DNA of 64,000 nt, taken from contig NZ_JADLJS010000006.1 of NCBI RefSeq assembly GCF_015680405.1, forward strand, positions 1 to 64,000. The letters run 5' to 3'. How positions within the stretch are numbered: position 1 is the stretch's first letter; each line of letters begins with the position of its first letter. The notes beneath the pieces were generated by a model that saw only the letters and a list, made by a program, of their open reading frames with translations, did no database searches and was not told the DNA's origin. This DNA comes from Pseudomonas pudica (GTDB taxonomy: Bacteria > Pseudomonadota > Gammaproteobacteria > Pseudomonadales > Pseudomonadaceae). This document shows positions 16,269 to 24,531 of the stretch, in pieces. Position numbers and translations under genes: made by a program.

Positions 16269-17126
16269 CTAGCGGCCCAGATACACCTCGACCACCCGCT
16301 CATCCGCCTGCACCTGCTCCAGCGACCCTTCCGCCAGCACGCTGCCCTGGTGCAGCACGGTCACATGGTCGGCAATGCTGCCAACGAACCCCATGTCATG
16401 CTCCACCACCATCAGCGAATGCTTGCCAGCCAGCCCCTTGAACAGTTCGGCCGTAAACTCGGTCTCGGCATCGGTCATGCCCGCGACCGGCTCGTCCAGC
16501 AACAGCAGTTGCGGCTCCTGCACCAGCAGCATGCCGATCTCCAGGAACTGCTTCTGCCCATGCGACAGCAACCCTGCCTGGCGCTGGGCCAGTGGCAGCA
16601 GGCGCAAAATGCCCAGCACTTCCTCGATGCGCTGGCGCTGCTCACCGCCCAAGCGCGCTGCCAGGCTGGCCCATACCGACTTGTCGGCCTTCAGCGCCAG
16701 TTCCAGGTTTTCGAACACCGTAAGCGCCTCGAACACCGTGGGCTTCTGGAACTTGCGGCCTATGCCGGCCTGGGCGATCCGGTATTCGCTCATGCGGGTC
16801 AGGTCGAGGGTGTCACCGAAATAGGCCGTACCGCTGTCAGGCCGGGTCTTGCCGGTGATCACATCCATCATCGTGGTCTTGCCGGCCCCGTTGGGGCCGA
16901 TGATGCAACGCAGCTCGCCCACGCCGATGTACAGGTTCAGCGCGTTCAGCGCCTTGAAGCCATCGAAGCTGACGCTGATGTCTTCCAGGCTCAGCACTGT
17001 GCCATGGCGGGTGTCCAGGCCGGCCTTGCGGCTGTGGCCCAGGCCGATGGCGTCGCGGCCGGCGCCGAGGTTGTCGAACACCGGTTCGAGCATGAATTCC
17101 GGGTGGACCGGGGGCACGACTCTCAT
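16269..17126 (-). CDS. urtD: Urea ABC transporter ATP-binding protein UrtD
   Basis: A 285-residue ABC ATPase (LivG-like). An N-terminal extension of about 45 residues precedes the nucleotide-binding domain. Walker A is GPNGAGKTT, the signature is LSHGQKQFLEIGM and Walker B is LLLLDEPVAGM. It pairs with UrtE. The ATG overlaps the stop of urtC (ATGA), indicating translational coupling. Confidence 0.92.
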   Translation of the reverse strand: MRVVPPVHPEFMLEPVFDNLGAGRDAIGLGHSRKAGLDTRHGTVLSLEDISVSFDGFKALNALNLYIGVGELRCIIGPNGAGKTTMMDVITGKTRPDSGTAYFGDTLDLTRMSEYRIAQAGIGRKFQKPTVFEALTVFENLELALKADKSVWASLAARLGGEQRQRIEEVLGILRLLPLAQRQAGLLSHGQKQFLEIGMLLVQEPQLLLLDEPVAGMTDAETEFTAELFKGLAGKHSLMVVEHDMGFVGSIADHVTVLHQGSVLAEGSLEQVQADERVVEVYLGR

Positions 17127-18202
17127 GGCTGGCTCCTTTTCTTCAACAGGCCGACCACGCCCTTGGGCAGGTACAGGGTGACGAGGATGAACAACGCGCC
17201 GAGGAAGAACAGCCAGAACTCCGGGAAGGCCACGGTGAACCAGCTTTTCATGCCATTCACCAGGCCGGCGCCGAGCAGCGGGCCGATCAAGGTGCCGCGC
17301 CCGCCCAGGGCCACCCACACGGCGGCTTCGATGGAGTTGGTCGGCGACATCTCGCTGGGGTTGATGATGCCCACCTGCGGTACGTACAGCGCACCGGCCA
17401 GGCCGCACAGTACGGCGCTCAGCACCCACACCAGCAGCTTGAAACCGCGTGGGTCATACCCACAGAACATCAGGCGGTTCTCGGCGTCGCGCACGGCGGT
17501 GAGCAGGCGGCCGAACTTGCTGCGGGTCAGGCACCTGCACAGGTACAGGCTGGCCAGCAGCAGGCCGACGGTGAGCAGGAACAGCACCGCGCGGGTGCCT
17601 TGGGCAGCAATGTCGAAGCCAAGGATGGTGCGGAAGCTGGTAAAGCCGTTGTTGCCGCCAAAGCCGGTTTCGTTGCGGAAGAACAGCAACATGCCGGCGA
17701 AGGTCAGCGCCTGGGTCATGATCGAGAAGTACACGCCCTTGATCCGCGAGCGGAAGGCGAACCAGCCGAACACCAGCGCCAGCAGCCCGGGCGCCAGCAC
17801 CACCAGGCACAGGGCCCAGGCAAAATGCTGGGTGCCAGCCCAGTACCACGGCAGCTCGCTCCACGACAGAAAGGTCATGAACCCTGGCAGGCCGTCACCG
17901 GCGGCCTGGCGCATCAGGTACATGCCCATGGCGTAGCCACCAAGGGCGAAGAACAGCCCGTGGCCCAGCGACAGCAGCCCGGCGTAGCCCCAGACCAGGT
18001 CCAGGGCCAGGGCGACGATGGCGTAGCAGAGGATCTTGCCGATCAGGGTCAGGGTGTAGGCCGACACTTGCAGGGCATGGTCCGCCGGCAGCAGCGACAG
18101 CAGTGGCAGGGCCACCAGCAGCAGGACGACGACGGCGCCGATGGCCAGGGTCAGGCGTGGCCCGGCCTTTTGCGTAGCGGTGACAAGCAGTGGCTGGTTC
18201 AT
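17123..18202 (-). CDS. urtC: Urea ABC transporter permease UrtC
   Basis: A 359-residue permease of the LivM type with about ten hydrophobic segments. The family blocks LDLVWGYAGLLSLGHGLFFALGG and the C-terminal WVALGGRGTLIGPLLGAGLVNG are clear. It forms the membrane channel with UrtB. Its ATG overlaps the urtB stop (TGATG) and its stop overlaps the urtD ATG. Confidence 0.92.
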   Translation of the reverse strand: MNQPLLVTATQKAGPRLTLAIGAVVVLLLVALPLLSLLPADHALQVSAYTLTLIGKILCYAIVALALDLVWGYAGLLSLGHGLFFALGGYAMGMYLMRQAAGDGLPGFMTFLSWSELPWYWAGTQHFAWALCLVVLAPGLLALVFGWFAFRSRIKGVYFSIMTQALTFAGMLLFFRNETGFGGNNGFTSFRTILGFDIAAQGTRAVLFLLTVGLLLASLYLCRCLTRSKFGRLLTAVRDAENRLMFCGYDPRGFKLLVWVLSAVLCGLAGALYVPQVGIINPSEMSPTNSIEAAVWVALGGRGTLIGPLLGAGLVNGMKSWFTVAFPEFWLFFLGALFILVTLYLPKGVVGLLKKRSQP

Positions 18203-19689
18203 CAGTCGATTACCCGTCCCTTGAGGGCGAACAGGCCTTGCGGGCGCTTCTGGATGAACAGAATGATCAACGCAAGGATGAGGATCTTGCCGAGCACGGC
18301 GCCGATCTGCGGCTCCAGCAGCTTGTTGGCGATGCCAAGGCCGAAGGCTGCCCACAGGCTGCCGGCCAACTGGCCGACGCCGCCGAGCACCACCACCAGG
18401 AACGAGTCGATGATGTAGCTCTGGCCCAGGTCCGGGCCGACGTTGCCGACCTGGCTCAGGGCCACGCCACCAAGCCCGGCGATGCCCGAGCCGAGGCCGA
18501 AGGCGAGCATGTCGACGCGCCCGGTGGACACGCCGCAGCAGGCGGCCATGTTGCGGTTCTGGGTGACCGCACGCACGTTCAGGCCCAGCCGTGTGCGGTT
18601 GAGCAGCAGCCAGGTGAGCAGTACCACGGCCAGGGCGAAGCCGATGATCACCAGGCGGTTGTATGGCAGCACCAGGTTGGGCAGCAACTGGATGCCCCCC
18701 GACAGCCAGGCCGGGTTGCTGACTTCGACGTTCTGCGCGCCGAACAGCAGGCGGATGGCCTGGATCAGGATCAGGCTGATGCCCCAGGTCGCCAGCAGGG
18801 TTTCCAGTGGGCGACCGTACAGGTGGCGGATTACCGTGCGCTCCAATGCCATGCCGACCCCGGCACTGATGGCGAACGCCACTGGCAGGGCGATCAGCGG
18901 GTAGAACTCGATGGCGCCGGGGGCGTAGCGCTGCAGCAGTACCTGAACCATGTAGGTGCTGTAGGCGCCGAGCATCAGCATTTCGCCGTGGGCCATGTTG
19001 ATCACCCCGAGCAGGCCGAAGGTGATGGCCAGGCCAAGTGCTGCCAGCAGCAGGATCGAGCCCAGCGACAGGCCGCTGAATGCCTGGCCGAGCAGTTCGC
19101 CCGCCAGCAGCTTGCGCTGCACCTGGGCCAGGCTGGTTTCGGCGGCGGTGCGCACGCCCGGGTCGGTTTCCGCGTTGGGTTGCAGCAAGGCTTCGAGGCG
19201 GGTGCGGGCCAGCGGGTCACCGGTTTCGCCGAGCAGGCGAACGGCGGCCAGGCGTACTGCCGGTTCGCTGGCGCCCAGTTGCAGGTTGGCCAGGGCCAGG
19301 CCGAGGGCGGCGTGCACGGCGGGGTCCACTTCGAGGGCAAAGCGCCGGTCGAGGAAGGCCATTTGCGCAGGTTGCGCGCTCTTTTGCAGTTGCTGGGCGG
19401 CGGCCAGGCGGATGGCGCTGTTGTGGCTGAGCAACTGGTGGCTGGCCAGGGCATTGTCGATCAGGCCGCGCAGGCGGTTGTTCAGGCGCACCTTGCGCGT
19501 GTCTTCAGCGGCGATGCGGCCTTGGCGCAGGTTCTCCAGCAGCGGCAGGCGTGCGGAATCGGGTTGCGCCGCCCAGCTTTCGAGCAGTTGGGCCTGCTCG
19601 GCGGGCTTGGCGGTGAGGAAGAATTCGCCCTCGCTGGCCTGGGTTGCCAAGGGCATCAGCAGGAGCAGGGTGAGCAGCAGTCTGAGCAT
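18202..19689 (-). CDS. urtB: Urea ABC transporter permease UrtB
   Basis: A 495-residue permease. A signal-like hydrophobic segment (about 1-20) is followed by a helical, Leu/Ala-rich periplasmic region of about 170 residues with HEAT-like repeats, an extension characteristic of UrtB and absent from LivH. The LivH-like membrane domain begins near residue 190 (LGLAITFGLLGVINMAHGE). The ATG at 19689 has AGGA 8 bases upstream. The unusual N-terminal region may contact the binding protein UrtA or stabilise the channel. Confidence 0.9.
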   Translation of the reverse strand: MLRLLLTLLLLMPLATQASEGEFFLTAKPAEQAQLLESWAAQPDSARLPLLENLRQGRIAAEDTRKVRLNNRLRGLIDNALASHQLLSHNSAIRLAAAQQLQKSAQPAQMAFLDRRFALEVDPAVHAALGLALANLQLGASEPAVRLAAVRLLGETGDPLARTRLEALLQPNAETDPGVRTAAETSLAQVQRKLLAGELLGQAFSGLSLGSILLLAALGLAITFGLLGVINMAHGEMLMLGAYSTYMVQVLLQRYAPGAIEFYPLIALPVAFAISAGVGMALERTVIRHLYGRPLETLLATWGISLILIQAIRLLFGAQNVEVSNPAWLSGGIQLLPNLVLPYNRLVIIGFALAVVLLTWLLLNRTRLGLNVRAVTQNRNMAACCGVSTGRVDMLAFGLGSGIAGLGGVALSQVGNVGPDLGQSYIIDSFLVVVLGGVGQLAGSLWAAFGLGIANKLLEPQIGAVLGKILILALIILFIQKRPQGLFALKGRVID

Positions 19690-19720
19690 GCGGGTAATCC
19701 TGGAAATCGGCGTTGGATTC

Positions 19721-19823
19721 ATCGCCGGCAAGCCAGCTCCCGCAGGTCATCCACAGGCCTTGAGGAGGGTGCTTTTTCTTGTGGGAGCTGGCTTGCCGGC
19801 GATTGGGCTGCAAAGCAGCCCCA
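19721..19823. repeat. Inverted REP pair inside the urt operon
   Basis: Units at 19721-19746 and 19779-19823 lie between urtA and urtB. A stable hairpin after the abundant binding-protein gene is a common way to protect the upstream message and reduce read-through. Confidence 0.85.
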
Positions 19824-19829
19824 GTGCAC

Positions 19830-21095
19830 TCAGTTACCTTTCACGGCGTAATCAGGGCGCTTGTCGTTGCCGGGAATGAACGGGCTCCATGGCTGCGCCC
19901 GCAGCGGTTGCTCGGTTTCCCACACCACACTGAACTGCCCGTCATCCTGGATCTCGCCGATCATCACCGGCTTGTGCAGGTGGTGGTTGGTCTTGTCCAT
20001 GGTCAGGGTGAAGCCGGATGGCGCCTTGAAGCTTTGCCCGGCCAGTGCTTCGCGCACCTTGTCGACATCGGTGGACTTGGCTTTCTCCACTGCCTGCGCC
20101 CACATGTGTATGCCCACATAGGTCGCCTCCATCGGGTCGTTGGTCACCGCCTTGTCGGCGCCTGGCAGGCCCTTGGCCTTGGCGTAGGCCTTCCAGTCGG
20201 CGACGAATTTCTGGTTGACCGGGTTATCCACCGACTCGAAGTAGTTCCACGCCGCCAGATGGCCCACCAGCGGCTTGGTGTCGATGCCGCGCAGTTCTTC
20301 TTCGCCCACCGAGAACGCCACCACCGGCACGTCGGTGGCCTTCAGGCCCTGGTTGGCCAGCTCCTTGTAGAACGGCACGTTGGAGTCGCCGTTGACCGTG
20401 GAGATGACCGCGGTCTTGCCACCGGCGGAGAACTTCTTGATGTTGGCGACGATGGTCTGGTAATCGCTGTGGCCGAACGGCGTGTACACCTCTTCGATGT
20501 CCTTGTCGGCCACGCCCTTGCTGTGCAGGAAGGCACGCAGGATCTTGTTGGTGGTGCGCGGGTAGACGTAGTCGGTGCCCAGCAGGAAGAAGCGCTTGGC
20601 GCTGCCGCCGTCCTCGCTCATCAGGTACTCCACGGCCGGGATGGCTTGCTGGTTGGGCGCGGCGCCGGTGTAGAACACGTTCGGCGACATCTCTTCACCC
20701 TCGTACTGCACCGGGTAGAACAGAAGGCCGTTCAGTTCCTCGAACACCGGCAGTACCGACTTGCGCGATACCGAGGTCCAGCAACCGAACACCACTGCCA
20801 CCTTGTCCTGGGTCAGCAACTGGCGACTCTTTTCTGCGAACAGCGGCCAGTTGGAGGCCGGGTCGACCACCACCGGCTCGAGCAGCTTGCCGTTCACGCC
20901 GCCCTTGGCGTTGATCTGCTCGATGGTCATCAGCGCCATGTCCTTGAGCGAAGTCTCGGAAATGGCCATGGTCCCCGACAGCGAATGCAGGATGCCGACC
21001 TTGATGGTTTCGGCGGCCTGGATGCTCCAGCTCAGGCCCATTGCGGCAATCGATGCGCTAAGGGTGAAGGCCTTGATCAGACTGCGTCGCTTCAT
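19830..21095 (-). CDS. urtA: Urea ABC transporter substrate-binding protein UrtA
   Basis: A 421-residue periplasmic binding protein. A twin-Arg-like or Sec signal (MKRRSLIKAFTLSASIAAMG to SIQAAE) precedes the type I binding fold. The protein matches FmdD/UrtA: KVGILHSLSGTMAISETSLKD, VAVVFGCWTSVSRKSVLPVFE, LLFYPVQYEGEE and a C-terminal WSPFIPGND segment. GGAGAG precedes the ATG. It is the first and probably most abundant product of the urt operon, transcribed from the sigma-54 promoter at 21144. Confidence 0.93.
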   Translation of the reverse strand: MKRRSLIKAFTLSASIAAMGLSWSIQAAETIKVGILHSLSGTMAISETSLKDMALMTIEQINAKGGVNGKLLEPVVVDPASNWPLFAEKSRQLLTQDKVAVVFGCWTSVSRKSVLPVFEELNGLLFYPVQYEGEEMSPNVFYTGAAPNQQAIPAVEYLMSEDGGSAKRFFLLGTDYVYPRTTNKILRAFLHSKGVADKDIEEVYTPFGHSDYQTIVANIKKFSAGGKTAVISTVNGDSNVPFYKELANQGLKATDVPVVAFSVGEEELRGIDTKPLVGHLAAWNYFESVDNPVNQKFVADWKAYAKAKGLPGADKAVTNDPMEATYVGIHMWAQAVEKAKSTDVDKVREALAGQSFKAPSGFTLTMDKTNHHLHKPVMIGEIQDDGQFSVVWETEQPLRAQPWSPFIPGNDKRPDYAVKGN

Positions 21096-21143
21096 GTGCT
21101 CTCTCCGCTGAGTTTTTATGTGTTGGGCAAGCGGGGAGGGGGT

Positions 21144-21159
21144 TGCAAGGGGTGTGCCT
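21144..21159 (-). promoter_or_regulatory. Sigma-54 (-24/-12) promoter of urtA
   Basis: Read on the minus strand the site is AGGCAC-ACCCC-TTGCA, which differs from the TGGCAC-N5-TTGCA consensus only at the first base. GG and GC are 12 bases apart as required. The expected start of transcription lies about 35-40 bases before the urtA ATG. Confidence 0.8.
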
Positions 21160-21242
21160 AACGGCGGAAGGTGCGCAATAGAGGGGTTGTGCGAGGTGTT
21201 GGGGCGTTGGTTGGATCCAGGTTGGTGCCTGATGGATTTGTG

Positions 21243-21259
21243 TGCACAGGATTGGTGCC
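21243..21259 (-). promoter_or_regulatory. NtrC-type activator site upstream of urtA
   Basis: TGCACAGGATTGGTGCC contains GCAC-N7-GTGC, the core of the NtrC enhancer consensus. It lies about 85-100 bases upstream of the -24 element, the usual distance for a bending activator. A weaker half-site (GGTTGGTGCC) lies between it and the promoter, near 21220-21229. Confidence 0.65.
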
Positions 21260-21461
21260 GCTGTGCGGCCCATCGCCGGCAAGCCAGCTCCCACACCGAG
21301 CGCATCGGCCTCGAGCCATGCGCTGTCCCTGTGGGAGCTGCCCTGCCGGCGATGAGGCCAGTACAGGCAACACAAGACAGTTGATAGCGCATGACTTGAA
21401 GTCGATGCGGTCGAGGTGGGAGCCTGGCTTGCCGGCGAAAGGGCTGCAGAGCAGCCCGCAG
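21257..21461. repeat. Three REP units upstream of urtA
   Basis: Units at 21257-21294 and 21328-21368 face each other. A third at 21416-21461 has its own GGGCTGC/GCAGCCC hairpin and abuts the cycA stop at 21467. They occupy most of this 371-bp gap apart from the sigma-54 promoter and NtrC site. Confidence 0.8.
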
Positions 21462-21466
21462 GGTCA

Positions 21467-22873
21467 TCAGCCGTTACGCACTGCCGTGCGTGGATGGCGC
21501 TTGCTGCGCACCCCCTGATAGGTCACCGCCAGCAGCACGAACCAGATCGGCGTCACCAGCAATGCCGCACGGGTATCGTCCTCCAGGCTCAGCAAAACCA
21601 GAATGAAGGCAAAGAACACCAGGCACACGTAGCACATGAAGCGCCCGCCCGGCATCTTGTACTTCGAGGCCTGATGCAGTGCCGCGCGGTGCTTGCGGTA
21701 CTTCAGGTACGACAGCAGGATCAGCGTCCAGACGAACATGAACAGCACCGCCGAAACGGTGGTTACCAGAGTGAATGCCTCGACCACGTTCGGCACCAGG
21801 TAGATCAGCACTGCGCCCAGCAGCAGGCAGGTGCAGGAGAAGTACAGGCCGTTGGCTGGTACCGAGCGGCTCGACAGTTTCTCGAAGGCCTTGGGTGCGT
21901 CACCCTCCTGGCTCAGGCCGTAGAGCATGCGGCTGGTGGAGAACACGCCGCTGTTGGCCGACGAAGCCGCCGAAGTCAGCACCACGAAGTTGATGATGCT
22001 CGCCGCTGCCGGCAGGCCGGCCAGCACGAACAGTTCCACGAACGGGCTCTTGCCTGGCACCACGTCGCGCCATGGCGTCACGGCCATGATCGCGATCAGC
22101 GCCAGCACGTAGAACACGATGATCCGTACCGGGATCGAGTTGATCGCCCGTGGCAGGGTGCGCTCCGGGTTCTTCGCTTCGGCGGCGGTTGTGCCCACCA
22201 GCTCGATGCCGACGAAGGCGAACACGGCGATCTGGAAACCGGCGAAGAAGCCCATCAGGCCATTGGGGAACATGCCGCCGTCATTCCACAGGTTGGCCAG
22301 TTGCGCGGTGCGCCCGCTGGGCGATGTGAAGCCGGTGATGACCATGTACAGACCGGTGACGACCAGGCCGATGATGGCGACGATCTTGATCAGGGCAAAC
22401 CAGAACTCCATTTCACCGAACATCTTCACCGTCACCAGGTTCAGCGACAGCAGCAGCCCTACGCAGGTCAGCGCCGGTATCCACTGCGGCAGTTCAGGGA
22501 ACCAGAACTGCGTATAGGCCGCGATCGCGACCACGTCGGCGATACCAGTGACTACCCAGCAGAACCAGTAGGTCCAGCCGGTGAAGTAGCCTGCCCAGGG
22601 GCCGAGCAGGTCGGCGGAGAAATCGATGAACGACTTGTAGTTGAGGTTCGACAGCAGCAGTTCGCCCATGGCGCGCATGACGAAGAACAGCATGAAGCCG
22701 ATGATCATGTAGACGAAGATGATCGACGGCCCGGCCAGGCTGATGGTCTTGCCCGAGCCCATGAACAGGCCGGTACCGATCGCGCCGCCGATGGCGATCA
22801 GCTGGATGTGGCGGTTGGTCAGGTTGCGCTGCAGATGCTGTTCATCTGGCGCTGTGGGTGAGGTTTGCGTCAT
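21467..22873 (-). CDS. cycA: Amino-acid permease, CycA-like (D-Ser/D-Ala/Gly)
   Basis: A 468-residue amino-acid/H+ symporter of the APC superfamily with twelve predicted helices. The N-terminal block LTNRHIQLIAIGGAIGTGLFMGSGKTI and the loop WNDGGMFPNGLMGFFAGFQIAVFAFVG match E. coli CycA, which imports D-serine, D-alanine and glycine. The exact substrate range is inferred from the family. It is transcribed separately from urt, with REP units between. Confidence 0.82.
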   Translation of the reverse strand: MTQTSPTAPDEQHLQRNLTNRHIQLIAIGGAIGTGLFMGSGKTISLAGPSIIFVYMIIGFMLFFVMRAMGELLLSNLNYKSFIDFSADLLGPWAGYFTGWTYWFCWVVTGIADVVAIAAYTQFWFPELPQWIPALTCVGLLLSLNLVTVKMFGEMEFWFALIKIVAIIGLVVTGLYMVITGFTSPSGRTAQLANLWNDGGMFPNGLMGFFAGFQIAVFAFVGIELVGTTAAEAKNPERTLPRAINSIPVRIIVFYVLALIAIMAVTPWRDVVPGKSPFVELFVLAGLPAAASIINFVVLTSAASSANSGVFSTSRMLYGLSQEGDAPKAFEKLSSRSVPANGLYFSCTCLLLGAVLIYLVPNVVEAFTLVTTVSAVLFMFVWTLILLSYLKYRKHRAALHQASKYKMPGGRFMCYVCLVFFAFILVLLSLEDDTRAALLVTPIWFVLLAVTYQGVRSKRHPRTAVRNG

Positions 22874-22988
22874 AGGCTCATTCCCTTGGACGGTCGGTCG
22901 TCTTGTCAGAGGTAGCCGGTTAGGCTAACACGCGCGTTCCAGTTCGGGGCGCGACAGATCGACTCGACTTTTGGGTAGCAGTGTTGTG

Positions 22989-23099
22989 CCTGTGCCGGCC
23001 TCTTCGCGGGCTTGCCCGCTCCCACAGGTACACCACAGGCCTCGAAATCTGTGGTGACCCTGTGGGAGCGGGCAAGCCCGCGAAGAGGCCGGTACAGGC
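22989..23099. repeat. Inverted REP pair
   Basis: Facing GGCCTCTTCGCGGGCTTGCC-type units (22989-23029 and 23058-23099) between the PepSY gene and the permease promoter region. The unit ends 6 bases from the PepSY stop. Confidence 0.9.
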
Positions 23100-23105
23100 T
23101 AAGAC

Positions 23106-24473
23106 TCAAGCGCTGGCCAGCACCCGGCCGCGCCTGACCACCAGGCTATCCACCAGCCACATCACCACCATCGACACCCCCACCAGCGGGAACATCAACC
23201 CCAACACCAGCATCACCCCCACCGCTACCTTCCAGCGCGGCAGGTCATGGCGCAGCGGCGGCACACCCAGCCCGCCGGCCGGCCTGCGCTTCCACCACAT
23301 CACCAGCCCGCTCACCGAACCCAGCAAGATCATCAGACACACCAGCAGGATGATGATCTGGTTGAGCGCGCCGAACATCTTGCCTTCATGCAGCATCACA
23401 CCCAGCTCGGTGGCACGGGCGACCGGGCTGTAGTCGTGCCAGCGCACATCGGCCAACACCTTGCCGGTGTACTGGTCGACATGCAGGGTGGCGTCGTTGC
23501 GCGGGTCGTCGGCGAATACGGCGATGGTGAACACGCCATCGGCCGTGGTCGGCGCGGTAATGCTGTAACCCGGTTCGACCTGGCGCGCGGTAGCGATGTC
23601 TTCGACCTGCTGCAGGCTTATCTGTGGCGCTGCCGGCGCGCTTGACATCATGTGATGCCCCGCATGTTCGGCGTGTGCACCAGACTGCGGCATCGGCGTG
23701 TTTTCCATCGCCCAGGGCACGGTCTGGCGGTGTGCGCTGTTGAGTTCACCCGCCTGCTGGTCCGACTTGGGCACGTCGTTCCACATGGCCGCCGGAAAGC
23801 GGTTCCACAAGTCGGCGTACTGCTTGCCCCACAGGCCGGTCCAGGTCATGCCGCTGACCAGCATCAGCAGCAACAAGGCCGAGCCCCAGAAACCGGTCAC
23901 CGCATGCAGGTCGCGCCAGAACAGTCGGCCGCGTGCCGATAGCCGTGGCCACAGCACGCCAGCGCCATTGCGCCCGCGTGGCCACCACAAGTACAGGCCC
24001 GATACCACCAGCACGATGCCCCAGCCCGCGGCCAGCTCCACCAGGCGGTCACCAACCGTGCCGACCATCAGTTCGCCATGCAGAGCGCGGGCGATGGCCT
24101 GGAGGTTCTGCTTGCCATCCTGTTCGCCGAGGACTTTGCCGCTGTAGGGGTCGACGAATACGTTCAGTTCGCGCCCGGCATCATGCACCACGAATTGCGC
24201 GCTGCGTTCGGAGTCCAGCGGCGGCAGGTACTGGCTGACGTGGCCCTGGGGGTAGGCCTTGCGCACCTCGGTCAGCATCGTGTCCGCGCCCTGTCGGTGG
24301 TGGCCGGCTTCGACCACCATCAGCTCGCGATACAGCAGCGGGTCGAGCTGCGGCTTGAACAGGTAGATGATCCCGGTGATTGCCAGCAGAATCATGAACG
24401 GGGCCACGAACAGCCCCGCATAGAAGTGCCAACGCCAGGCCAGGTTGTAGAAATTGATGCGTGTTCCTCTCAT
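23106..24473 (-). CDS. PepSY-associated transmembrane protein
   Basis: A 455-residue inner-membrane protein of the PepSY_TM family (PiuB/YqjA-like). A helix near residues 12-38 (WRWHFYAGLFVAPFMILLAITG) is followed by periplasmic PepSY-type domains, two central helices, a His/Met-rich loop (HAEHAGHHMM) and two C-terminal helices. Related proteins sit beside TonB receptors and are thought to act as metal or siderophore reductases. It is the last gene of the copper cluster, 58 bases after oprC, and the His/Met loop supports a copper role. Confidence 0.78.
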   Translation of the reverse strand: MRGTRINFYNLAWRWHFYAGLFVAPFMILLAITGIIYLFKPQLDPLLYRELMVVEAGHHRQGADTMLTEVRKAYPQGHVSQYLPPLDSERSAQFVVHDAGRELNVFVDPYSGKVLGEQDGKQNLQAIARALHGELMVGTVGDRLVELAAGWGIVLVVSGLYLWWPRGRNGAGVLWPRLSARGRLFWRDLHAVTGFWGSALLLLMLVSGMTWTGLWGKQYADLWNRFPAAMWNDVPKSDQQAGELNSAHRQTVPWAMENTPMPQSGAHAEHAGHHMMSSAPAAPQISLQQVEDIATARQVEPGYSITAPTTADGVFTIAVFADDPRNDATLHVDQYTGKVLADVRWHDYSPVARATELGVMLHEGKMFGALNQIIILLVCLMILLGSVSGLVMWWKRRPAGGLGVPPLRHDLPRWKVAVGVMLVLGLMFPLVGVSMVVMWLVDSLVVRRGRVLASA

Positions 24474-24531
24474 GGGAACCTCCTGTTTGACCAGCAGAGG
24501 GGCGCGACCTGCGCCGCGCCCGTTGTTGTTG

